64,000 nt of DNA from Antitrichia curtipendula (Eukaryota > Streptophyta > Bryopsida > Hypnales > Leucodontaceae). The translations under genes and the position numbers were made by a program. The DNA is taken from NCBI GenBank assembly GCA_951230915.1, contig OX579638.1, forward strand, positions 34,262,322-34,326,321. Reading direction: 5' to 3'. The notes under the pieces were generated by a model, which had not been told where the DNA came from, ran no database searches, and saw only the letters and a list, made by a program, of their open reading frames with translations. Shown piece by piece: positions 1 through 11,762 of this stretch. Position 1 is the first letter of the stretch. Every line of letters starts with the position of its first letter.

Positions 1-1108
1 AGACTTCATCCATGGTTTTCTACTACTTGGTAAGTCTAAATTGGAATTTTTCTTCACTTTGAGCTTTTTTTTTTCTTTCCCAAATTCACCCAAATTTTTC
101 CACTTTCACTTTCTCTAACTATTTTTCATCCATTCTAATAACTAAACTTCATTCAACTCTATCTTGTTTGTTTTAAGTCCAAATTCTATGTTTAAGATGT
201 TTTTGGAAAGCTCTAGATTAGACTTACATTGATTTGAATCTAAAACTTGAAAAAAACTCAATACAACTACTTGGACTTGGACTTCTAATTCGGTTCCTAT
301 GTTTTAAGAGATCAACTTTGAAATTTGATAACTTTTGAAATGTTTAGTAATTTACAATGTATGGTGGCTCGTCTTCAACATTGATGTAGAAGTTGTCTCC
401 CTCTTTTTTGTTCGCCATGTTGTGAAGTTGCTAAGTATTTGTGCCCACGACTTAAAGTCAAGAAAAATCACAGTTTGTAGGTGCTCTAATACAAATTTCA
501 ATTCCTTCTATCTTACCTTTTCAACTACATTATTAGATTCCAAGTCAACCTTGGAAATTGGTCCAATAATGTATTCTAAATAATTGACTTTTATCTTTCT
601 TCAAGTCAATTGTTTTTCTATCTCTAACTAATGATTGTAATGAAATTTCAAAGATTTTTTAGCTAAAGCCTATCTTCTTCAAACCTTCTTCCATCCTACT
701 ATAAACTTCTTCTATTTGCACTTACTTCTCACACTTCAATCACTTGAGTTTGGAAACTCACTAGATAGGCTAAAGGAGTGAAAGAGTTTGTGAGATAGTT
801 GCTAAATCCTCTCTTCTAATTGAGAATTAATATCTCTAATTCTCCTTCTAATTCTCCTTCTAATTCTTCTTTTATTTTTTTTCTAATTCTCTCTCTAACT
901 TCTTCTAAATTTTGTTTGCAACTCTCTTTTTCCTCAACTTCACAGTTTTCTATTCTAATTTGACTTCTAAGTCTCTAGTTTCTACTCTCTATTCCTCAAT
1001 TTCTCCACTTTAAACTCCTAAACTCTCGCTAATTCAACTCCATTTTCCTTCCTTCTCCTACTACTTCCTTCTTCTCTTCTTCCACCTACTTCCTCCTTCT
1101 TTTTCTTC
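1..1108. other. AT/pyrimidine-rich intergenic DNA
   Basis: No gene is supported. The stretch is strongly biased to C/T on the plus strand, with many short degenerate copies of a TCTAATTCTCCTT-type word around 800-1090. It resembles decayed non-coding transposable-element sequence. The short open frames in it have no recognisable protein features. Confidence 0.5.
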
Positions 1109-1111
1109 TTC

Positions 1112-1142
<31 letters not shown>

Positions 1143-1145
1143 TTT
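1109..1145. repeat. (ATTT)n microsatellite
   Basis: Around eight consecutive copies of a TTTA/ATTT tetranucleotide, followed by an A-rich tract. Simple sequence repeat. Confidence 0.85.
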
Positions 1146-1199
1146 TACAACAAAAAAACAAAAACAAAAAAGACAACCCTAAAATCATTAGAAGGGGGG

Positions 1200-1830
1200 G
1201 TGATTAATTCCCCCTCCCTAGCTTGCTGGAGGCTCCTGGCCAGTGGACTGCCTGGTCGGCCGGTGGTTGATCCGGGCCAGGACTTGGCCACCCGGTACTG
1301 GGCCTTTGCCTACCAGTGGCCGAATTAGGCTAGGGTTGACAGCCTAGTCCTGGTCCTGCCATTCTACCGAGGGTTTGGTCGCCTTGGTAGGGACGTTTTC
1401 GGGGCTAGCCCCAAAAAACTAACAAAAATTTGGAATTTTTATGGAAATTTTTATGACAAATTTTTTTTTTTAGGACACTAACTTGGATGGCTAACTTGGA
1501 AATTTCAATGGAAGGAATTCTAAGTCAAAGTTCCGCCATATTTTGAAATACGCCTAAAGCTTTGCCGCTAATGTGATTTCTAACCAATACTCAACTATAA
1601 ACTTACTGTATTTTTTGTAAAGTCTTCAAACTTCTATAAACACTCCAAACAAGCGAAGTCAAAGCTTCGACGGACTTTGCAATTACACAACTTCTATGAA
1701 AATACTTCTAATAAGTGAGGTCAAAGTTTCACCGTAACTTTGCAAAATATCCACTTCTATAAACAAATTTAATTTAAACAAAGCCAAAGCTTTGCCATAT
1801 TATAGGAACAAGGAGAAATATGGACAACCA
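1200..1830 (-). repeat. diverged relative of the 15.8-35 kb long repeat
   Basis: A GC-rich block (1205-1400) with repeated CCTGG/CCGG words stands out from the AT-rich surroundings. To its right, GTCAAAGCTTCG-like words recur about every 50-100 bp (1525, 1558, 1660, 1710, 1785). Read on the minus strand, these become the CGAAGCTTTGAC words that recur at 17480-17690 and 33700-33930 inside the long repeat units, and those units also carry a GC-rich block beyond the words. The order is conserved, so I infer an old, reverse-oriented relative of that repeat. The base-level similarity is low and an alignment would be needed. Confidence 0.45.
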
Positions 1831-1878
1831 CGAAGGAAATGAAGTGTTAGTAAAATAATAAATTAACACATGTTAGTC

Positions 1879-2898
1879 CTATAATAACTTAAACGACGCT
1901 ACAGATTTTCTCCAAGTGGCATCGCCAGTCGTGAAGTCTTGATTGCTAAGCTTGCTTATAATAGATTTTTCTTGTTGTAGCTTAGCATACTCTTTTGACA
2001 TGCACTCTCTATTGATCCTTTCAGCTATTTTTGCAATAGCTTGTTACTCCGATTCACGTGAAAAATTTGGAATGATTTCCACATTCGCATCTCTATTGTG
2101 TAAATAAGCAATGCTTGGGTCCACCCATCACCTGTCCCTCAAAGCCTTTTTCTTGTCACTCTCATATGTAAACGTGTACAAGGATTTCACTTCTTCACTG
2201 TCAACAGTTGCCATGCCCCAATCCCAAAGTCCAATGTAGACCTTTGACTCATCTTGAGAGAAGTGAAACATGATGTTGTTTGGCACAATATCATTGTGTC
2301 GATATTTAGCTAAATACACAACATTCATGATGTATAACAATGACTAGGTGAGCTCTGTGTGCTTTTTCCTGAATTGAACAAGGTGTTGTCCTTCTTCCTG
2401 TTGTTTGTTAGCTATGTTGGGATGTAACAACCAAATGTGAATGTCGTCTGAATAAGGATGATCCAAGTATAGCATACGCCGCAAAGTTCCGCCGTTCCAC
2501 CAATACAAGTATCCTTCATTTTTTATTGCGTGGACAACATTAAAATGTATAACTCCAAAATGTGGAATTCTCACTGTTATTGACTCGTTTTGATGTTCCA
2601 ACTTTGCAAGTTGAGGTTGTGTGCGGTGCTGGTTGGAAAGCTTTGCTGCAAACTCCCAAAATAGTAGTATCCCAAGACATCCTTCAATTTGGATTCTACA
2701 AATGGTTGCATATCCACCCTTCATGACTATTTCATCTTGTTGAATCACTTGAGCTATGTCGGAAAGCACTATGAGATGTTGCCTGCGATTCTCGATTTTA
2801 GTTATTTTGTCGAGACTATTCCACCAATCCAATGACCTTCTCCTATTCCAAGCTTTGGCAAACAATTTGCACCATTTAATAAACAAGTCAGCTTTCAA
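1879..2898 (-). pseudogene. protein-kinase-like pseudogene
   Basis: One minus-strand reading frame runs through the segment and is interrupted only by in-frame stops at 2344-2346 (TAG), 2128-2130 (TGA) and 2044-2046 (TAA). The translation follows a eukaryotic kinase fold: a GGYATICR glycine-loop-like stretch, an EFAAK segment at the place of the strand-3 lysine, HNDIVPNN matching the HxDxxxxN catalytic loop, and LWDWGMA where DFG is expected (DWG here). WVDPS lies at the APE position. I recall similar GDYATIC...HND...DWG kinases from mosses. The three stops, and the lack of a clear start or splice structure, argue for a decayed copy. The order of the motifs is seen; moss affiliation is from memory of the family; activity is unlikely. 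Confidence 0.72.
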
Positions 2899-4847
2899 AA
2901 TGGTATTCTAAAAGGCTAAATTTTGAAGAGCTATTTTTCATTTACGAAATCACGCTACCAATAAAATCATAGAAATAATTGTTCATTTATAGTGGCTTTA
3001 AATCCTAGGATTTAGGATTTAGGGTTATATGGATGTTGTGAGGCTAGAATTTATTTAGGGTTTGGTTTTTATTGCACCTACCCTCCATTTTCAAGGTCTA
3101 CAAATCTAATGGTGTAATAAAAAGCTATAAAGCCTTATAATTTAGGAGATATAACAACTACAATCTCATGCTAATATTTTGTCCCATTGCACTTCTTATA
3201 TGTAACCACAATTTTCTCTGATGTTGAAGAAGTGCCGTTCTAAACCCCATATTATAAGAACCATGTGTGCATTATAGCTGCCATGAGGACTAATAAAGTG
3301 GTAGTCTTGATCAATCACTTTGCACTACTAGTACAATAACCTTTGCCGACAACCAGCAGTTCAAGGAAATAGTCGTCCGTTGCAAGCCTAACTTTCAGTT
3401 ACAATCATCTCCTAATATGGAATTTTCAATAATTAATATGTTTAATCATACTTGGCACCATTTCTTCATCTTTGTCCCATTTTTCAAATTATTTAATTTC
3501 ATCCTTGTCATAAATTGCTTCCAGGAGTTTGTAATTTGAAACCATTCACAATAATTAGAGATCATTTCTAGACATTTTATAGGATCTATTTGAAGACCAT
3601 TGGTACTTTTTGAACCCCCTACTATAACCCCTAGAGTCCCAAGGCCAATTTCATGCCAAAACCCACCCCAAACTATCAAGTTTGTTTTGTTTGTTCAAAA
3701 ATAATTAAATAAAAACAGTTTTTGAAAATCTAACATAGGATCTTGTACTTAACTTGTAAAGATCATGTAATAAATTTTTTATAAAGTTTGACCATATAGA
3801 TTGCAAGTTATAAGTATTCTAAGTTGAAAAAAAAGAAATCTAAACTTTGATTTGCAAATCTAGATGACTTTAACTCCCACTTGTAAAAAAAATTTTAAAC
3901 TACAAACTTTGAATTAAGAAAATCTTGGGTAAAAAAATTGAGCTGAGTCTTGGAAAAGATTTCACAAAAGAAAATACTTGATTCTCATTCTTTAAAAATT
4001 GTTAAGTAGAAGTAAGTTCAAGATTGAAAAAGAACTAAATCATTAATAACTCTAAGATGGGATTGAAACACGATAATCTTCAAGGGAGATTGTTCTAGCA
4101 AGAAAACTTAATCTTATTCAACAATTTCTTTTAAAAAATTGTGAAAACTGCATTAAAAAATGAATCCTATAAGCTTTATTTTCCAAAAATAAGCTCTACT
4201 TGCCTAAATACTAAGATTTTCCATAACTTTTGCATAATATATCCAAATGAGGTGAATCAAAGCTTCACATTTAAAAAATTTAATCTTTCAAAAAAAAATT
4301 TAAAAATTATTTTATTTTTTTGTGATTTTTTTTGTACAGTATGCAAAATTCAATTTTAGGCTTTTTGTGGTATAACTTTTATTCCCAAGCACTAATTGTA
4401 ATAAAAATTATATTCCGACAAAGCTAATTACAGTTTTCTATTTTATGAAAAAATTTCAAAAGTTTAATCAAGAATTGAGTTATGGGGACCTACCCAAATT
4501 CCAATTTGTTCCTCGAGAGGACAATGGGATTTTAGAGGTTGATAGGATATAAATCAATTGAGCATCAAACTTACTTATCACATAATTCCTGAAAATGAAT
4601 TACTTGACAAAATTAAAGAGCCTAAAACACATAAAAAATCTCTCAATAAGACGCTTCAAAAATTGAGTGTAAATGGGGCACCTACAACAACAAAGACAAT
4701 CCAAGCCAAAAAAATACAAGAAAACAAGAAATAAAGGAAAAACAATGATCTTTAAACTAACTTGAATTACAATAAAATTAAATCTGAGGACGGAATCTAT
4801 TTATTTTTTTCTAAATTTCAAACAAGACTATACATCTTGTAGACTAT
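2899..4847. other. intergenic, no gene seen
   Basis: AT-rich DNA without a convincing open frame, splice structure, RNA gene or strong repeat. The short open frames at 3446-3679 and 4141-4359 are low-complexity or lack any recognisable motif. Confidence 0.5.
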
Positions 4848-5067
4848 TACTATAAAAAAACTATGTTTTAGGTGATTACAATTTATTTAGATGGATTATA
4901 GATAATTTCATTGTTGACAATCTGATGTTTTTATGTCAACATTGGTGTTACCTTGGATGTTTATGTTGACAAAAAAACACAAGATTGTCAACATTGACAT
5001 CACCTCAAATCTATTTAGAAAAATTAGGACTTGTTATTTAAAACATGGGCATGATTTTTTTATAGTG
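4848..5067. mobile_element. CACTA-type MITE, about 220 bp
   Basis: Termini read TACTATAAAAAAACTATG... and ...TTTTTTATAGTG, an imperfect inverted pair. The interior has a second, stronger inverted pair built on GTTGACAATC and GATTGTCAAC, so the whole element folds back. Size, termini, and internal words such as TTTTAGGTGA and GTTGACA match the intact MITE at 40893-41130 in this window. The first C of CACTA is T here. Flanking trinucleotides are TAT and TGT, a possible worn 3-bp target duplication. Non-coding; would depend on a CACTA transposase in trans. Confidence 0.7.
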
Positions 5068-5576
5068 TGTAATCATTTGGCTACAACAATAACTTCAAAA
5101 ATTCACACCAAGGCAAGGACCAAAAATCAAATTACCTAATTAGAAGCACACTAATTGCACTCAAAAAGTGAATTTACTATTGAAAAATATAAATTACTTG
5201 TATGGACAAATTAAAGAATATTAAAATACTTGTTTGAGATATTTCCTTTTGAAGCCTAAAAAAGAATCTTTTGATTTTGTTGGAAAGATAATTACTGTGC
5301 GGTGGTCCAACAGTAAATTTTCCATCCTTAAACTTTGTACTCTTCAAAAAAAAAAAAAGGTGAAGAAAATGCACAAATAACAACCTCTATGAATACCTCC
5401 CTCAAGTCATTTCTTACCAATGCAATTGTTTACAATCAATGATCAACATGATAACTATATTCGTAGATGATGACAAATGACAATTAAAATTTTCAAATTA
5501 CAATTAAATGCAAAAATCATGGTCAAGAGATTCAAAAAAGAGGATAGCCAACAATTGGTCAAGATTGCCAACCAAG
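5068..5576. other. 3' flank of the PPR gene
   Basis: AT-rich non-coding sequence directly downstream (minus-strand sense) of the PPR stop codon. It probably holds the 3' UTR, but no polyadenylation signal can be singled out. Confidence 0.4.
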
Positions 5577-8085
5577 TCACCAATAATCACCACAAGAACA
5601 CACACCATTTTGGAAGTGGTGAAAGCGATTGGCATCCTTCACAACAATATCTCGTTCAGTCACCTTTGAGATAAACTTGGTTGCTGTATGGCAATCTGAA
5701 CACACTCGAAGGTTCTTGAACACCCGAATTGCTTGTCCAAGGGGTGTCCGCATGAGTCCATAAGCAATAGCCAACCTCTCACTATGGGAGCAAAGAGCAA
5801 GTTCTTTCTCCTCCTCATCAATGTTCCGCAACACTAGCCGGGTGTCAGGAATGTAGCCTCTGGCCTTAATTGTCTCACTCAATGTCCTCAGCTCAGCGTA
5901 GATCTCCTTCGCTTCTGAATGAGAAGTATCCCCTACGACGAAGTCATGGACCTTGTTATCAACTTCAATCCAGCTACGCCCTGGCTCCTTGCGTATACCT
6001 CTCTCCTGCATCATAGTGCGCACCCACATCACCTCCTCCCACTTGCCAGCTGCAGCATAGATATTCGAGAGAAGCACGTATGCAGAAGCATGCTTAGGTT
6101 CCAACTTGAGAAGCTCAGTAGCGGCAAGTTTGCCCAACTCCACATTACCGTACGTTCTACAACCACCAAGCAAGGCTCCCCAAGTTGCACCATCTGCTTC
6201 CACCGGCATGTTGCCAATCAAGAGCTTTGCTTCGTCCAAGTGTCCTGCTCGACCAAGGACATCCACAATGCAGTTACAGAGCTCCACAGTAGGTTCGATG
6301 CCATAGTCTTCTGTCATAGCCAAAAAAAGTCTACGGCCCTCATCCACAAGGCCTGAATGACTACAAGCTGACAACACTGCAACGAATGAGATCTCATCAG
6401 GCTTCACACCGTCTGCAATCATAGATCTAAAGACTTCCAGGGCTTCACGCCCACAGCCATGTTGCGCAAGTCCTCCAATCATCACGTTCCAAGTAATCAC
6501 GTTCCGCTCCTCCATCTTGTCAAAAGCCAAGCGCGCATCATCGATACTGCCACACTTTGCATACATGTGCACCAGCGCACTGCCCACACGCAAATCAGAC
6601 TCGAATCCGGCTTCACGGGCATGCCTGTGAACCTCCTTCACCCACTCCAAAGCTCCTGCGCTTGCACATGCATTCAGGATACTCGCATATGTAAAGGCGT
6701 TTGGTTTGAGACCTTCCCGTTTCATTTGGAGAACCAGTTCATATGCCTCAAACCCACAGCCATGCTCAGCAAGTCCACCAATCATCACGGTCCAAGTAAT
6801 CACGTCCCGCTCCTCCATCTTGTCAAAAGCCAGGCGCGCATCATCGATACTGCCACACTTTGCATACATGTGCACCAGCGCACTGCCCACACGCACATCG
6901 GACTCGAATCCAGCTTCACGGGCATGCCTGTGAACCTCCTTCACCCACTCCAAAGCCCCTGCGTTTGCACATGCATTCAGAATGCTAGCATATGTAAAGG
7001 CGTCTGGTTTGGGACCTTCCCGTTTCATTTGGAGAAACAGTTCATATGCTTCAGACCCACAGCCATGTTGAGCAAGTCCTCCAATCATCACGTTCCAAGT
7101 AATCACGTTCCGCTCCTCCATCTTGTCAAAAGCCAGGCGCGCATCATCGATACTGCCGCACTTTGCATACATGTGCACCAGCGCACTGCCCACACGCACA
7201 TCGGAATCGAATCCGGCTTCACGGGCATGCCTGTGAACCTCCTTCAACCACTCCAAAGCCCCTGCGCTTGCACATGCATTCAGAATGCTAGCATAAGTGA
7301 CTGCATCCGGCTTCAAGCCTTCCCGTTGCATTTGCTGAAACAGTTCATATGCTTCGTGCCCACAGCCATGCTCTGCAAGTCCACCAATCATCACGTTCCA
7401 TGAGATCACGTCGTGCTTCTCCATTCGTCCAAAAACTACTCGGGCATCATCGATACTGCCACAATTTGCATACATGTGCACCAGCGCACTGCCCACACGC
7501 ACATCTGATTCAAGCCCAGCATGTCTTACACACGCATGAACCTCTTTGCCCCACTGCAATGCTGATGGATTGGCGTAAGCCTTCAGGACGCTCGAGAAAG
7601 TAAATGCATCTGGCTGGACCCCTTTTTGGCACATTTGATTGAAAAGTTCCATTGCTTTTTCGGCACGCTTTTGCTTTGCATAACCTCCAATGATGATGGT
7701 CCAACTGAACACGTTCTTCTTCACAAGTTTATCAAACACTCCGCGTGCAGCCTCCAAGTCTCCACACTTGATATACAAGCTCACTAGGTTGTTTGCCACA
7801 TATGTACTCTGCTCCATTCCACTCTGGTTGATGTAGTCGTGAACCTGCTTCGCCAAATTAACTTTAACGTTTTTCTCCTTCAAGCACCGTCTCAAAACTT
7901 CAACATACATATCGGAGTTGATGGCCAAGCCTTGTTCTAGTCGATTCTTCAAATTACAAATTGCTTCAATCGTGTTTCTTGCACTTTCCATGGGCGTACG
8001 ACCGCCACCAACCTGTAGAATATGCCTCGACTCTCTTGCAGTACTAGACACAATGCGTCTTTTTCCATTGTGGCCCTCCGATATC
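5577..8085 (-). CDS. PLS-class PPR protein with DYW deaminase-like domain
   Basis: Plant PPR-DYW proteins bind organellar transcripts through their repeats, and the DYW domain carries out C-to-U editing. The frame encodes a short N-terminal segment, then about 17 pentatricopeptide repeats in P-L-S order, E/E+ motifs containing EPGRSWIEV (PG box), and a complete DYW domain with the HSE and CSDC zinc-site motifs, ending precisely in CGDYW-stop. The first ATG of this exon is at 7991-7989, giving about 804 residues. The frame stays open upstream to 8085, where a CAG acceptor precedes GATATC. Joining there to the donor at 8413 keeps phase with the PDF-motif exons, so the protein may start much further upstream. 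Four blocks of about 101 residues are almost identical (see the repeat entry). The N-terminus beginning at 7991 is not an obvious transit peptide, which also favours an upstream exon. Product class is certain; the start is not. Confidence 0.95.
6440..7530 (-). repeat. 303-bp tandem repeats inside the PPR gene
   Basis: The same block, marked by a CACTTTGCATACATGTGCAC word, recurs at 6551, 6854, 7157 and 7460, exactly 303 bp apart. Each unit encodes 101 residues, one P-L-S triplet of PPR motifs, so length change by whole units keeps the frame. The copies are nearly identical in DNA as well as protein, which indicates recent tandem duplication or gene conversion. Confidence 0.9.
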
Positions 8086-8413
8086 CTGATTCATCAATAC
8101 AGTCTTCATTAGAAAAAACTTAGAAAGAAGAACACTGAAACGCAAAGTGGAAAGGGTGCAAGACCACTAATGCCCTGTACTCGCATATCTTAATGTGAAC
8201 AAAATTGCATCCATCCAATTTATTTCTTGATATCTCTCACATACATAGCAAGTCTTTGAAAATCATCCCACTCTAAGTGCATCCAATAACCCCAAAGAAA
8301 GAACAAAGCATATTGCATGAACAAAAATCCTCAAAATCACTCAAAATCACATATTCCTAGATGCACCTACTCTCATCACTAGACAAGGGAGCCAACGCAG
8401 TTCCTAAAGTTAC
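8086..8413 (-). other. candidate intron linking OSB-like exons to the PPR exon
   Basis: Minus-strand donor AACAG|GTAACT at 8414/8413 and acceptor AATCAG|GATATC at 8086/8085. The upstream exon ends two bases into a codon and the downstream exon supplies the third (AG+G), after which the PPR frame is open. Without splicing, the PPR frame meets a TGA immediately upstream of the acceptor. Seen: sites and phase. Inferred: that they are used. Confidence 0.55.
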
Positions 8414-8928
8414 CTGTTTCCTTGTGTTGTGTCTTGAGAATCTTCGCTGCGATAATCATCAAGAGGCTGCAGTTTGCCTTTAGTTACCAACTTGAGCCTT
8501 GCCTTCACCCATGGTGGAGTTGACCAGCCATCTATCCAAAGCGCTTTCCTTGCCACCTTATGTCTAAAGTCAGATGATCTTGGATTCCTCTGTAGGCGCC
8601 ACAACCCATGATCAGATCCTGAAAACCTGTCTCATGCTCATTTTGCATCCAACAATCAACATTCAAGGAATATTTGTTGTTGATATTGCAATTATCTGAG
8701 CAATTTTCAGTGCACTCTTGGACAACAAACAACGCGATTTCACACTTGGTGCTTTACTAAGTGCCCATGGCCTTGTACACGCAAGAAATATCCCCGTCAC
8801 TTGTTGACCCGAGCATTGTATCCACTTTCATTTATCAAATAGTCAAACCTTATCGCCTCTATTGTCCCACCACTGCGTAGGATCCGCAAAATACTCTTCC
8901 CAAAGTTCTTCAACCGACTGTGGTTCAC
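8414..8928 (-). CDS. OSB-type PDF motif, two exons
   Basis: OSB proteins are plant organellar single-stranded-DNA-binding proteins. Their hallmark is the ~50-residue PDF motif, which itself binds ssDNA and affects mitochondrial DNA recombination or stability. Exon 8849-8928 encodes VEELWEEYFADPTQWWDNR and ends at donor AAG|GTTTGA. Exon 8414-8589 begins after acceptor CTACAG and continues with RNPRSSDFRHK, then ALWIDGWSTPPWV, followed by an acidic tail. Joined in phase 0 they reproduce the motif: WWDNR..K, NP...DF+HK, LW, PPWV. One motif copy is visible. The next exon downstream may be the PPR exon at 8085. The 5' edge of the 8928 exon is uncertain, because the same frame is open for a few codons further upstream. 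Confidence 0.78.
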
Positions 8929-9017
8929 CTGAATCCACCGCAACATGCTTCGTCCATGTCAGTCACATTCTCACCAAGAGGGGCAAACTCTTTCTGTGAA
9001 AAAGGGCATGTGATACA

Positions 9018-11097
9018 TACCTGAAACATTGGAATTCGAAGGTGGTCTCTTCCAAACTGATGAAAATGATGAACACCTATTTGGTCCACTCCTTCGTATG
9101 GGAGAGGACAAGGGCAAGGATAAAGAAAGATAGAGTGGCCATGGAGACCTGAAGCCTGTGACTGCACAGACATCCTGGGCACACAAATGTCAACACCCTG
9201 TCAATGAGCAACTTCGTACCATTTAAAGCACACTCTCCCCATCAATACCGGGGCTTAGGGTTCGGTGAACCATGTTCATATCCGGTTACGTTTGGAAAAA
9301 TGTGACTACGTCTATATCGAACATTGCTGTAAAGGAGAACCCATATTTCGACACATTTGTTGCCAACATGACGACAGTAATCCATGTCACAAGTCATCCA
9401 AGCGCTAAATTTACTCACCTGAGCACCAGCTAGTCCACGCACCAACAAAAAGCTTCTCTGTTCTCTCCCAAACTGCAATTGTTGTCTACAATCTAAATCC
9501 CGCAACACCAATTGAGATGGCAAACACATCACTATCTGCCTGCATTACAGAGACCACTCATTACTAAGAAGAACTCACAAAGACTAACGCCGGAATGAAC
9601 CTGTGAAGAGAAACACATCAAATTGAGAAGAAAATTAAGGGAGTGAAAAATCTGCTACGAACTCCAAATCCTTAAATCCCTAACACACAATAAATTAAGT
9701 CCTCAAACAAAATCGCATACCTTACACTTCCGACGGCCAAATGAAGCAAGACAAGCTGCCCAAGGACGGCAAACCTCCACTGCAGATTCACGAGGAGCAG
9801 CTCCGTCCACAGGATCAATCAATTGCTGAGGCAAGAATTCAAGATCCACTCATTGACTAGCATACAACCCGTCAGTCAATTGACTTGTCACACCCCTATT
9901 CTGACATATGACGATACCTTGTATTGGGTGAATATGACTGGAATCAGCATGTATGGCGCCGATTTGGCCGTTTCCAGCACATTATTCAGAATGTGACGCA
10001 AGCAAAGGTGATGGCGGAGTCGTTTCTGACCCTGTAACAACAATTATTTCTGCCATGAATTTGCTAGAAACCAAAGTGTGAAGAGGAAAGCTTCACCTGA
10101 GTTTGAATTGCTACTCTAGCGCAATCCTACGAGAGCAACATACCCAGACAGATTCCAAGCACCAAATGGACCCCCCCTTCTACTTTTTCCCCTATCTGAG
10201 ATACGAGACGCCCGTCTTCTTCTAACACTTTGCTACTCCACATAGTCTATAAGCTTCGAAGGCACAAATATTCTAAGATTCCAACACGCCTTATCCCCAA
10301 AGCAACCTCTCTACCCTCACGCACTTAAAATTTTAGCTACAAATTAGCTACAAACAGGATCCCACACAAGATCATTGCCCCAGACGCTTGCCCAATTTAC
10401 AAGCCCCCACAGTACGAATCAAATCCTCAAAAGGAGCAACAGAGATCACACAAAAATCTGCAGTACTACTACAACTACAGCTTCTACTACTACTACGGTG
10501 AGCAATCTACAACAAGGGGCCACTGCACGCAGCAGGGACAGTTACAGCTAGTGCCAGCTTGATTTGAGCTTTCGCTCGTCCTTGCAACACAGAAATCTCT
10601 CCCCCCTGCAACCCAGTGGCGAGAATTCGGGACCAAATTGGGTGAGCAACTAACCACAAACAGAGGAAAGTGCACATGATCCGCGCAAGCCGCAAAGCTC
10701 CTCGCGCTATCATCACCAACCCTGCGTAATAGTCTCCAAGCTCCAAGCGTGCATTCGATTCACAATTTCAAAACGGAAAGCAATCTGGATCCCAAGAATC
10801 ATCCCCAAATGAAAGCGTACTCGCCCTTTGCAACAAACTTTCAGAGAATGTGTGTAGTACCAGCGATTCTTTGCGACGAGAATCCCAGAAAACTAATGGA
10901 CGCAGCAAACAAGGACCAGGGGATTCAAGGCAAGAAGAAGAAGCAGAGCAGCCCTTCATGTGTGCGGGCCTGGGCGGACGAACTAATCCCTGCCCGGCAA
11001 TCAACGCTTCTTTGACAGGACTTTGCAACTCAGCAGCTGTGAAAGTTTTCAGCTCTACAGGATGTCTTCTTGCAAAGGAGACGTTCCGCCAAAGCAT
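9018..11097 (-). CDS. probable 5' exons of the OSB-like gene
   Basis: Several short minus-strand exons have good GT-AG borders: 9918-10031 (acceptor GTTACAG, donor GTATCG), 9721-9825 (acceptor CCTCAG, donor GTATGC), 9419-9538 (acceptor AATGCAG, donor GTGAGT), and a stretch ending at a GTATGT donor near 9018. The likely first exon starts at ATG 11097-11095. It encodes a peptide beginning MLWRNVSFARRHP, rich in R, S and A and poor in acidic residues, as in mitochondrial or plastid transit peptides. I could not find a convincing OB-fold in the middle exons and could not confirm that all the phases join. The grouping with the PDF exons rests on strand, order and spacing. It could also be a 5' leader with upstream introns. 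Confidence 0.45.
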
Positions 11098-11164
11098 CAA
11101 GACAAAATACCTGACTTTCACCTGCTGTTCGCCTTATTTAGGGTGTTCGTCCAGTCCAATTCTG

Positions 11165-11185
11165 TTTCGTAGGGTTTAGGGTTTG
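11165..11185 (-). promoter_or_regulatory. telobox-like promoter element
   Basis: The minus strand reads AAACCCTAAACCCTA about 80 bp upstream of the presumed first ATG at 11097. Two overlapping plant teloboxes in this position are common near transcription starts of organelle-function and housekeeping genes. Position and motif are seen; function is inferred. Confidence 0.5.
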
Positions 11186-11264
11186 ATGCTGTTGCCGTTA
11201 CTGGCTGCTTGCTTCTTGTCAACGGAGCTGGATTTCTGTGGATAGGTACTTAGAGCATTTGCAA

Positions 11265-11303
11265 TGCACCTGGGAACAGTGCCTGTATCGGCACTGTCCC
11301 GGG
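11265..11303. repeat. small hairpin
   Basis: GGGAACAGTGCC and GGCACTGTCCC face each other across six bases. Short inverted repeat just inside the left part of a small repeat-rich region; no function assigned. Confidence 0.6.
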
Positions 11304-11334
11304 AGAAATAACATTTGCATTAATAATTAGTGGT

Positions 11335-11760
11335 AAGGTAGAGACACCCATACCCAATCATTTAAGGAGTTTTAGAGCAAATGATTAGTAGTATGATGGG
11401 AGGCATATTTTTACAATGTAGAAAGATAGGAAATATGGATACTGTAATTTTTTCATAATTTTTTCAAAAGATTGAAATTTTTGTGATTTTGGGGAGCCCA
11501 AAAGTAGTCCAAGCCCATAGTCAATGTTCAGAGTCTTCCAATTCCATTCACTAAAGATAGTACTTCCAATTCACTTTTTCATGTAAGAAGAGAGACATGT
11601 GTCATGACATTGTAGTATCCACATAACCAATATGCACATAAATTTCAGCTTTGCTACTTAGGACCAGCCAATCCACAAATCACTCCATGCCTAGTCCAAA
11701 ATACTAGTGCCCTGTAGGTTGGATACTGGACCCCAGTTGGGTATAGGTGTCTCTACCTTA
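11335..11760. mobile_element. possible MITE bounded by 24-bp inverted repeats
   Basis: TAAGGTAGAGACACCCATAC at the left is matched in reverse complement by GTATAGGTGTCTCTACCTTA at the right, with one mismatch. About 426 bp, non-coding, AT-rich interior. No clear target duplication can be read, so this could also be a decayed internal piece of a larger element. Confidence 0.5.
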
Positions 11761-11762
11761 GT

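Noticed and set aside
3446..3679. 77-codon minus-strand frame
   Set aside because: No recognisable domain, no homologous copy in the window, AT-rich context.
6459..7403. 314-codon plus-strand open frame
   Set aside because: Exactly antisense to the repeated PPR coding sequence; its own repeats mirror the 303-bp units. A shadow of the real gene.
10493..10746. Short minus-strand open frames
   Set aside because: No motif and no matching splice borders. Likely intron of the OSB-like gene.
11165..11185. TAGGGTTTAGGGTTT as an interstitial telomere
   Set aside because: Only two units and placed just upstream of a gene; a promoter telobox is the simpler reading.
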